DNA of 64,000 bases, taken from contig NC_135137.1 of the NCBI RefSeq assembly GCF_051014445.1, positions 20,585,501-20,649,500 on the forward strand, read 5' to 3'. The position numbers and the translations under genes were made by a program. The notes beneath the pieces are model-generated. The model did not search any database. It was not told the DNA's origin and worked only from the letters and a program-made list of their open reading frames with translations. Positions within the stretch are counted from its first letter, which is position 1, and every line of letters starts with the position of its first letter. Shown here piece after piece: positions 13,302-22,876 of the stretch. The stretch is from Colletes latitarsis (lineage: Eukaryota > Arthropoda > Insecta > Hymenoptera > Colletidae).

Positions 13302-14551
13302 GGCGATTTCTACAGTCGATATCGCCGATTTTTACAAAAGGTAAGTTTTAACGTTTAAGTAAACAAAGCCTCTGTAAGTTTTATTTTCCATACTTCAAAA
13401 GTAAAAATAAATACATGAAAAAAGAAAAAAACGTTCTTGACAAGTCCTATAAAATACTTGAGTTCAGTTTGTTCATAATTCATCGGTAAAAGAATCTAAT
13501 GTTCTCTATGTTATCCGATACACAAGATATAAAGTCAGTTTCTCCTTTCATTATTAGATGCGTTGACTTTAATTTTATAAATTATGATGATAAGTATGAT
13601 GATTTTACAGAAAGTAAAAATTATTTTTAATATTAAAGATTTCCTATATAAAGACAAGAAGGATATTTTTACCAATATCTATCTATCTATCTATCTTAAT
13701 ATTCTTCCCACTTGGCCCACTTACTTTAACGAGTCTGAGTAAATCATCAATGTACTATCTCTATTTTTATTAATAAAAATAATAGTTGGATAACATAGAA
13801 CGTAATATTTTATTAGTCACACCGCTAATAAAATGAATCTGCGATTCCATATCCAAAGATATAGTATAAGCTAGAAAATTCAGATTATTCAAGTTACTTC
13901 TATCACTCGTCAAATTTTTTATGAAATTCTATGCTAATTCATGCTCTTTAAAATATAATTATAATCTACTGGGACTTTTAGTTAACTTATGTTTTAATAA
14001 ATCAATAATCAAAGTATCTATAATTAATATTAAAATCAAATAAGAGTGTCGAAATAGTATTAATATTATCTTTTCTTAACACTATCAGTCTCTGATATTT
14101 AAATCTGTTATCACCTTGTTCGAATAATTTATTATTAGCTTTGATAATATATTTTGGGATGGATTTTTTAAGAATGGAATAAAAGGAATTCAATTGCGAA
14201 TTTTTATGAGGAATAAAGGGATATTATTATACTATCAACATGTATATCGTTCTTTAACTTGCCCATTTAGATATTTATATACTTGTATGAATATAAACCC
14301 ATACTAAAATCATGTAAATATCTAAATCATTTTTAAATCTATGATTTGGAAAATTTTAGGGACTTGGAACTTAATTCATCTTTTATCTTACAGTTTTATC
14401 ACACTTTAGAAGATAAAAATCATAATTAAACTTACATATACATAAATAATAATTTAATTTATTTTGCATAAAAACAGTCCTCTTCGTGCCTTTATATTTT
14501 CATTTTCTATGACCAAAAATTCGAAATTCGTTTCATTTTTACAAAAAAAGT

Positions 14552-14569
14552 GATTGGGATGTCCCAATC
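14552..14569. repeat. 18-bp palindrome
   Basis: Perfect 8-bp inverted arms (GATTGGGA / TCCCAATC) around TG, in otherwise AT-rich DNA; present in all six units. It may be a protein-binding site or a chance palindrome. A GTAAGT follows 2 bp later. Confidence 0.6.
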
Positions 14570-15165
14570 GGTAAGTATCATTTGTCGATTATCTTAAATA
14601 TCTTATTATATTTTTTATATACTAAATTTTCAAACCTCTTTACCTTGATATCTTCTTTTTCATGTAATTTGAATACTTTTCTAAAGTAATCTTTTGTAAA
14701 ATGTTCTGTTAATCTAAATTATCTAATAAATCTATATCAGAATTAGTTAATTCTGTTATAAGATAAGTGAAATCAATAAAGACGAAGTTGCCAATATCAA
14801 TTAAGTCAACTACTTTTGGTAATACATTTGGTTAAACATTCTTTCTTATTTTTTATCTCTGAATTTCGAGATTACACAGATTAAAAAAATTTGTCTCTCT
14901 TTATTATTGTATCTATTTTTTCAGAGGGTAAATAGGTTCGTCATCCCCTTCTTCATTTGGCTTATCTTCATTTTCTTTCTTTCTTTCTTTATTTGAAATT
15001 TGAAAAGTCTATTATTAACTTTTATTAACTTAACCCAGACCTAACCAGACCACAATTCATCTTTCATATATTACTTCTAAATTCTTTCTTATTAATACTT
15101 TTCTGTATTAAAAAGTAAGTAGTCTTTCGTGTGATGCTTATTCAACATTCTTACTACAGCTTGGT

Positions 15166-15186
15166 GTTGTTGTTGTTGTTGTTGTT
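15166..15186. repeat. (GTT)n microsatellite, length-variable between units
   Basis: Seven GTT triplets here and in copies 3 to 6, against twelve in copy 2 (about 22849-22875). It is the only sizeable length difference between complete units. Confidence 0.9.
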
Positions 15187-15359
15187 TCTTTTTTTTACCA
15201 AGAATAAAGTTATTTAAGAAGTTTATGCAGAAAATTTCACGTGAAAAATTTATTTTCTTAGAAAAGTACAACGTAGAACTATATATGATATGTTGTTTGT
15301 TTATAAAATCATCAATAACTACGTATAAATATGGAAATATGGAATTATTCTATATTCTA

Positions 15360-15603
15360 ACATTTAAACGACATTATACATACAATAATTGTATTAACCA
15401 TATATCCAAGCTAACCAGTTTAGCCAGCATATGGACTTCTTTAACGGTTCTCCGTATTCCTTCAAATAGCATGTCATTAGTGTTGTACGCACTGCATCTC
15501 ATATTATACGCAATTAATGTGACTTTTATACATATTATGCAACTGTATTATATCAACAAAGGGTGTACAAACCCGTAAATAAATAAATAAATAAATAAAT
15601 AAG
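15360..15603 (+). mobile_element. Probable 3' end of a truncated non-LTR retrotransposon
   Basis: The segment ends in a small stem-loop (GGGT-gtacaa-ACCC, 15561-15574) followed at once by a (TAAA)n tail (15577-15603). This arrangement is typical of LINE 3' ends of the R1/I/LOA kind in insects. The 117-aa frame 15225-15578 runs through it but shows no RT motif and I do not treat it as a gene. No target-site duplication is obvious. Copies end near 23292, 30966, 38640, 46314 and 53978. Confidence 0.4.
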
Positions 15604-15932
15604 TATTAAAAAAAGGGTAACGTGGAACTTGAAATGATTTTTTAGTTATTTTCTTTGGGTATTAAAGTAGATTTCATTGGATGTAAGAGTAGATGTAATT
15701 GGACAGTTAAGTATTTTTTATTATACTGTTAAAGCAATGTGTTTTAAGGGGAGGAGGTTTAAACACCTCGCCTAACCTAACCTCGTCCGGATCTCGAGGG
15801 AAGGAACGCTGGGCAAATGGAAAATAATCGGTGCAAGTTGAATTTATTTTCGCTTAGTCGCCTTATACGATTAAGCCGTTTATTTCTTAAATTTTACTCT
15901 TAATTACAATAGATAGAAGAAAATAATTTTCT

Positions 15933-16556
15933 AATTTGTTGATGGAGACTTCGTTAAAAAGTAATTATTAACGTTTAAAGTTCCGTCGGTAAAATGCGCA
16001 AGATTTCGGGGGTACGTCTATTCCACTAAAAATGATTGTAATTGACCCCCGCAACCGCAAATAATTTTTCCAAAACGATTTGAATTGAATTCTTTTTTCC
16101 GTCGAACAACCGTTTTCACACCTTCTCGAATTTTTTTCTAGAAAGTGGGTAGGATTTCTGGGGTATGTCTATTCACCAAAAATGATTGTAATTTACCCCC
16201 ACAGCTAACAATATTTTTTTCAGAACGATTTGAAATATTTTAATTTCGTCGAAAAATTTCACACCTTCTCGAATTTTTTTCTAGAAAGTGGGTAGGATTT
16301 CGAGGGTATGTGTCATTACACAATTACCAAAAATGATCGTAATTGACCCCCGCAACCGAAAATAATTTTTCCAAAACGATTTGAATTGAATTTTTTTTTC
16401 TCTGTCACCTAATTAGATTTTCGGTAAGGAATTTTTTTCTCGAAAATGCGTAGGATCTCGGGGGTATGTGTAATGACCAAAAATTATTGTAATTTACCCT
16501 CACAACCGAAAATAATTTTTTTAGAACGATTTGAAAAATTTTTTACCTCTTGTTTT
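15933..16556 (-). mobile_element. Inverted, end-less relative of the TIR transposon with internal subrepeats
   Basis: Starts with the inner part of the TIR (ttgttgatggagacttcg) and continues with about four degenerate subrepeats of roughly 145-158 bp, each with the sequence theme gggtatgt / aattgaccccc / aacgatttgaa. The same theme in reverse complement makes up much of the 1231-bp element (19290-19700, 20130-20270). The terminal CAGGGTG end is absent, so this copy is truncated or degraded. It recurs in every unit. Confidence 0.7.
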
Positions 16557-17017
16557 ATAGTTGTTCCTTCCGATCCATAGGCATATAATTTATGAAAAAT
16601 CTTTTAAATGTTTCATATAAATCTTGGCAAGAATTAAATTTTCTGTAAAAAAAAATTAAATAAATTTGTTCTCTGCCTTCTCTAGAAAAGAAAAAATTAA
16701 ATGAGATGAAATCTTATACATTACATGCTTACTTAAATCGCATTGAAAACGAATACCACAAATGTTTCAGAATAATCTGCAAAATGGTCTCACTCGCAAA
16801 GGGTTAATTGAGAAATAAATGTTTGGTAATTGAAAACGGGTAAGCAGGTTATTAACCAGCTGTTTTTTTCGCTAAGACAAATTGAAAACTCGGTTCTAAC
16901 AAGGAAAAGTTGGAATGGTACCCGGTTTTGGGTTAGGTTTTACTTTAAGATATGTATTATTAAAGTTATTACAGGTACTATTTTCAGAAATAGAACTATA
17001 TTCTATTCACCACTAAT

Positions 17018-17112
17018 CAGCGTGGCCGTGAGTGATAAGGTGTTTGCCTGCAAGTTCGAGCTTCTTCTTTTGCTCTGCAGATTCGAACCCTGGTAGAACA
17101 AATCTTTTTTTT
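17018..17112 (+). ncRNA. tRNA-derived element (tRNA-like, Pol III boxes), unit 1
   Basis: An A-box-like segment (GTGGCCGTGAGTGATAAGG, 17022-17040) resembles the D-arm of tRNA-Ser/Leu. A B-box-like segment (attcgaaccc, 17081-17090) follows at tRNA spacing, and then a run of eight T (17105-17112), a Pol III terminator. I could not fold a clean cloverleaf (weak acceptor stem), so it is better called a tRNA pseudogene or a SINE-like promoter than a functional tRNA. Confidence 0.45.
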
Positions 17113-18090
17113 ATTTTTTCAATCATATTTTCGTACAATCGTACATAACATGTTACATTATATTTTTGTATGCCCTTCGAATATTTCTTTTTTAAAGTTG
17201 AATTTAACCAAAATTACATTTACAACATAATATGTTATTTTCAATGTACGAAGTACATGAATCTGGATGGTACTTTTCGTAAAAACAGTCAAAACATAAA
17301 AATTTCAAGCACCACGTGCATCTAACGAAAGTTCTGTTTTAAAAGAAATTACAAAATTTTCTATTTAATGATGATGATGGAATGGAATGACCGCTTCATT
17401 TACATTGATAAAATGTGAACGATTTTCGGATAGTCGTACCTCGTACTTTTTACCTTATACTTGAGGTAAAAAGGGGTATAACCGGGTAAAACAGTTTTAT
17501 GACATTACCTGCTAACTCATGTTACTGTTCTGATGAAAATGAAACGCTATGTTTTGTATTCGACTATGTCCTTTTAAAATTTTTAATCCAACCCATACTT
17601 TGTATTAAACTGGCAAACGGGATCACTTTTCTTTTGTGGTTTAAACGGTTTGATGGTGCACATTATGCAAAGTTAAGCCAAATCAAACATATAATATATT
17701 CAGTTCGTCATAACAAATTGATAATTATACGGTTATCTAAAAACATATCGAGGAAAATCATTATTAATTAATTTCTGCAACTATTAATTCTACTACTAAG
17801 TTTTGTTTATGTTACAAAAATAAGATAATAACTCTTCTTATTGAAAAATCCCACAGCGTGCACGATACTGGCAAAGAGTGGATTCTCATTTTAATTTATT
17901 AATTTTCAATCTTAAACTATTGATTTTGAAAAATCGTATTAATAATATACATATGTTACGCTCACATATAAGAATAATAATAAGAAAAAAATTTCTTTTT
18001 TTTGTCAATAATTAAAATATGATATGATATGGTTTTAAAACCCATTTATTTTCGTAAAATAAATTTTACAAAATTTCTTTTTCAAACTAC

Positions 18091-18327
18091 TTACGTACTT
18101 TGCTGATGTGCGCCTACATCGTCATGTGCGTCGGAAAGTAAAAATGCCTGGGCAGTCAGTCGAGAATCTCGACTCGAGATTCCAAATCGTATGCCGTTGA
18201 CGGGAGGTCGGATTTCAGTTGTTAAGAGCGAGAAGGCAAATGTGAGCCTTTCTCTCTCGACTCTCACGAGGCGGTCCGAAATTACTTCGGGCAGCGTCAG
18301 TTTGCCTTTGTCGACTTTCCGAAACAT
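18091..18327 (-). other. Possible coding exon (78 codons) of unknown product
   Basis: A 78-codon minus-strand frame with ATG at 18327, in a block clearly richer in G+C than the rest of the unit. Its stop codon overlaps a good splice-donor match (TAC/GTAAGT; the GT is at 18094-18093), so a spliced product would not use that stop. A GC-rich patch (ccgcccccggagg, about 18710) lies about 380 bp upstream and could be promoter-like. An equally long frame runs on the plus strand, so coding is unproven. Later copies are at 25780-26016, 33454-33690, 41128-41364 (one Gln-to-Lys change) and 48802-49038. Product not recognised. Confidence 0.22.
18164..18182. repeat. Perfect 19-bp palindrome
   Basis: GAATCTCGA-C-TCGAGATTC: nine-base arms around one base, inside the GC-richer block; conserved in all five complete units. 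A possible dimeric protein-binding site. Confidence 0.6.
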
Positions 18328-19164
18328 TACGAGCTCACGTACGCGCGAGAGAGCACACTATGCACACACTTCGGTGCACTTCTGGCACCTCTGATTTCAG
18401 ACACTTCCTCTAAACCAATGAAAAAACTTTTCGAACAAAAGTTACACAGAAATGACAACACTTGACAAGAAATTGCAATAGTAGAAATTAGCAAAACAGT
18501 TTTTATTCAACAAGAAATCAAGGTCGTTTCAATTTTTTTTTAACAAAAATATATAATTTTTGTCTATCGATTTGTTTGTTGTATCTTTGTATTCTCTTTA
18601 AAAAAAAAGTGTAAGAGGTCTTAGGTCGAAAATTGACTGGAATTCTTTAGAAGCTATGATTTTTGTTCCGAATTCCCATTCACGCGACACACTGTCTCCG
18701 CTCCGCCGCCCCCGGAGGAGGATTAAACTTCATTAAATAAACGAAAAAATACAGTTTGAAACCCTCCTATAACACGGTAGATCGGTTCCTATAAAATGCC
18801 GTGTTGTCTGAAACCGTGTTATATGAGACCTAACCCAGAGCCAGTTCACTCGAAAAGGGAGGGGAGTTATGGTCCGAAAACTTATTAAAAACGAATATTT
18901 TTTTTTAATTCAATGACAGAATTTACCACACAGTATTTGTTTAAATAAGTAATATATTTAACATAACAGGAAATAATTAAATAAATATGAATGAGCGCAA
19001 GCAGGCTGTTGCAGCTCGTAATGCAAATCGAAACGTAACATACGAGAAACGTCGCGAGAAGGCGTCCCCAAGACGAAAGAAACAAAACGACCTATTTTAT
19101 ATTATAAACACATATAGATCGCTTTCTCACATTCTACATAAGCAATTTAATTTTTCTATGTATA

Positions 19165-20395
19165 CAGGGTGTTCGACCACCCCTGGGAAAAATTTTAATG
19201 GGAGATTCTAGAGGCCAAAATAAGACGAAAATCAAGAATACCAATTTGTTGATGGAGGCTTCGTTAAAAAGTTATTAACAATTAAATTAAAAAATTTCAA
19301 ATCGTTTTGGAAAAATTATTTTCGGTTGCCAATTCGGGGGTCAATTACAATCATTTTTTATGAATACACATATCCCCGACAATCCTACCCTCCTTCGAGA
19401 AAAAAATTCGGGTAGGTGGTGAAATTTCTCTTCTTGGCGAAAAAAAGAATTTTTCAAATCGTTCTAAAAATATTATTTCCGATTGCAAGGGTCGATTATA
19501 ATCATTTTTTATGAATAGATATACCCCGGAAATCCTACCCAGTTTGGAGAAAAAAATTCGAGAAGGTGTGAAATTTTTCAACAAAATTAAAAAATTTTAA
19601 ATCGTTCTAAAAAAATTATTTCTGATTGCAGGGACCAATTATAATAATTTTTGGTCGATAGACATACCCTCGAAATCGTAACCATTTTCGAGAAAAAAAT
19701 TCCTTACCGAAAATATAATTTCAGGCGAAAAATGCTTCCCGTAAATTTTATGTTTGAATCTTTAAAACACCATAACTTCCGAACGGATTGGACGATTTTA
19801 ATGTTAAGAAAGCCAAACGCCGCGTATTTTAGTGTAGAATATGTAACAATTATAAAAATATTGGAAAGGTTATTCCTTGGCCCCGTAATGTTAGAAAACC
19901 CCCATAAAAATGGTCCAATTTTCAACTTATATAGCCATAACTCCTATAATAGTGAATATATTTCAATGAAACTTTTTTCTCAAGTAGAGCCCATAGGTAC
20001 CTACAAAAAAGTATTAAACAACTTTTCTGTAGGACGTCAAGCGAAATTATTAAAAATCAAAAACGAATTTTTAAGAAAAATCAACAGGGGATAGGTAGGT
20101 AGGTAGGTAGGTAGGTAGGTAGGTGCCTAAATTTTTCGGCGAAATTGAAAAGTTTCAAATCGTTCTGGAAAAATTATTTTCGGTTGCGGAGGTAAATTAT
20201 AATCATTTTCGGTGAATAGACATACTCCCGAAATCTTACCCACTTTCGAGAAAAAATTCAGTATTGGCGGAACTTTAAACGTTAATAACTTTTTAACGAA
20301 GCCACCATCAACAAATTGGTATTCTTGATTTTCGTCTTATTTTGGCCTCTAGAATCTCCCATTAATATTTTTCCCAAGGGTGGCCGAACACCCTG
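19165..20395. mobile_element. 1231-bp TIR DNA transposon (non-autonomous), junction of units 1 and 2
   Basis: Inverted termini of about 115 bp (19165-19279 and 20282-20395) begin CAGGGTGTTCG and differ at only four positions. They are flanked by TATA on both sides (a TA or TATA target duplication). The interior consists of degenerate subrepeats (themes aatcgttctaaaaa, gggtcaatta, gaatagacatac) plus a (ggta)n microsatellite (20092-20124). A 147-codon frame (19651-20094) lies inside but shows no transposase motif. The superfamily is uncertain. Confidence 0.85.
20092..20124. repeat. (GGTA)n microsatellite
   Basis: About eight GGTA units inside the TIR element; present in all five complete elements but absent from the diverged left-end fragment at 12390. 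Confidence 0.9.
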
Positions 20396-22838
20396 TATAT
20401 GTGTATGCATGTATGTATGTATAACAGAAAAGAAAAAAACACAAAAAATATTATTTTAATTTAACGCAACCTTAATTTAATAAATTATAATTTCTAATAA
20501 TATATTTTTTCATGTAAAGCCACTATATTTCTTTCATTATTCTTTCGCGTCATTACTTTAAGGTAATTTAGGTTTTAAATATGTTAAGCAAAAATCATGT
20601 TATCCAGTGCTGTACAAAGGTTTTCGCAATTTTCTTATCGTGTTAGAGCGAAAGCGTGTTATAGGGGATATGATGCCGTGTTGTAGGGGACAAGCATCCC
20701 TGTATAGGGAAATTCTCTTTTACAAATGTCGACGGAATCCCGACGTAACACCTGTATTCACGAGTTGTTATTAATGAAGTTGAAGGTAGACGATCAACAA
20801 CACAAGATTCACACGTAACCAGTCTTCCGAATTCAAGGACACTTCAATTTGGCGACAAGCATGGGATGCTGCTCACGAAATACACGAAACTTTCGTCGTG
20901 AGAGTAGCACGTGAAATTTACTTACATAACCTAAATCGAGCACGTACTCTACCTCACTTACGGGCACGAACGTAAGGCGATTTCTACAGTCGATATCGCC
21001 GATTTTTACAAAAGGTAAGTTTTAACGTTTAAGTAAACAAAGCCTCTGTAAGTTTTATTTTCCATACTTCAAAAGTAAAAATAAATACATGAAAAAAGAA
21101 AAAAACGTTCTTGACAAGTCCTATAAAATACTTGAGTTCAGTTTGTTCATAATTCATCGGTAAAAGAATCTAATGTTCTCTATGTTATCCGATACACAAG
21201 ATATAAAGTCAGTTTCTCCTTTCATTATTAGATGCGTTGACTTTAATTTTATAAATTATGATGATAAGTATGATGATTTTACAGAAAGTAAAAATTATTT
21301 TTAATATTAAAGATTTCCTATATAAAGACAAGAAGGATATTTTTACCAATATCTATCTATCTATCTATCTTAATATTCTTCCCACTTGGCCCACTTACTT
21401 TAACGAGTCTGAGTAAATCATCAATGTACTATCTCTATTTTTATTAATAAAAATAATAGTTGGATAACATAGAACGTAATATTTTATTAGTCACACCGCT
21501 AATAAAATGAATCTGCGATTCCATATCCAAAGATATAGTATAAGCTAGAAAATTCAGATTATTCAAGTTACTTCTATCACTCGTCAAATTTTTTATGAAA
21601 TTCTATGCTAATTCATGCTCTTTAAAATATAATTATAATCTACTGGGACTTTTAGTTAACTTATGTTTTAATAAATCAATAATCAAAGTATCTATAATTA
21701 ATATTAAAATCAAATAAGAGTGTCGAAATAGTATTAATATTATCTTTTCTTAACACTATCAGTCTCTGATATTTAAATCTGTTATCACCTTGTTCGAATA
21801 ATTTATTATTAGCTTTGATAATATATTTTGGGATGGATTTTTTAAGAATGGAATAAAAGGAATTCAATTGCGAATTTTTATGAGGAATAAAGGGATATTA
21901 TTATACTATCAACATGTATATCGTTCTTTAACTTGCCCATTTAGATATTTATATACTTGTATGAATATAAACCCATACTAAAATCATGTAAATATCTAAA
22001 TCATTTTTAAATCTATGATTTGGAAAATTTTAGGGACTTGGAACTTAATTCATCTTTTATCTTACAGTTTTATCACACTTTAGAAGATAAAAATCATAAT
22101 TAAACTTACATATACATAAATAATAATTTAATTTATTTTGCATAAAAACAGTCCTCTTCGTGCCTTTATATTTTCATTTTCTATGACCAAAAATTCGAAA
22201 TTCGTTTCATTTTTACAAAAAAAGTGATTGGGATGTCCCAATCGGTAAGTATCATTTGTCGATTATCTTAAATATCTTATTATATTTTTTATATACTAAA
22301 TTTTCAAACCTCTTTACCTTGATATCTTCTTTTTCATGTAATTTGAATACTTTTCTAAAGTAATCTTTTGTAAAATGTTCTGTTAATCTAAATTATCTAA
22401 TAAATCTATATCAGAATTAGTTAATTCTGTTATAAGATAAGTGAAATCAATAAAGACGAAGTTGCCAATATCAATTAAGTCAACTACTTTTGGTAATACA
22501 TTTGGTTAAACATTCTTTCTTATTTTTTATCTCTGAATTTCGAGATTACACAGATTAAAAAAATTTGTCTCTCTTTATTATTGTATCTATTTTTTCAGAG
22601 GGTAAATAGGTTCGTCATCCCCTTCTTCATTTGGCTTATCTTCATTTTCTTTCTTTCTTTCTTTATTTGAAATTTGAAAAGTCTATTATTAACTTTTATT
22701 AACTTAACCCAGACCTAACCAGACCACAATTCATCTTTCATATATTACTTCTAAATTCTTTCTTATTAATACTTTTCTGTATTAAAAAGTAAGTAGTCTT
22801 TCGTGTGATGCTTATTCAACATTCTTACTACAGCTTGG

Positions 22839-22876
<38 letters not shown>

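Larger units (their letters stand above)
12611..20284. repeat. 7.67-kb tandem unit, copy 1
   Basis: First of six head-to-tail copies (7674 bp, boundary set arbitrarily at the start of the shared identity, ataactttttaacg). Order within the unit: right TIR (to 12721); AT-rich DNA; a short coding-like frame (13116-13301) followed by a GTAAGT donor-like site at 13341; an (atct)n tract near 13675; an 18-bp palindrome (14552-14569); a (tttc)n tract near 14970; a (gtt)n tract (15166-15186); a LINE-like tail (15360-15603); an inverted relative of the TIR element (15933-16556); a tRNA-like element (17018-17112); a GC-richer coding-like block (18091-18400); a GC-rich patch (about 18695-18720); and the complete TIR element from 19165. 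The rest (12730-13110, 13345-14545, 16560-17010, 17115-18080, 18400-19160) is AT-rich DNA with no gene that I can support. Unit 1 has private variants at 12912 and 12960. Confidence 0.97.

Noticed and set aside
15225..15578. 117-aa frame repeated in all units
   Set aside because: AT-rich, no domain, ends in the LINE-like tail; its conservation is explained by recent duplication of the whole unit.
15766..15782. CCTAACCTAACC as an insect telomere (TTAGG)n tract
   Set aside because: Only two units, interstitial and without further repeats; too short to be telomeric.
18987..19211. 74-aa basic frame before the TIR element
   Set aside because: The charged first half is suggestive, but the frame runs on into the TIR itself and no family is recognisable.
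19651..20094. 147-aa frame inside the TIR element as a transposase
   Set aside because: No DDE/D or helix-turn-helix motif and much too short; the interior is subrepeats.
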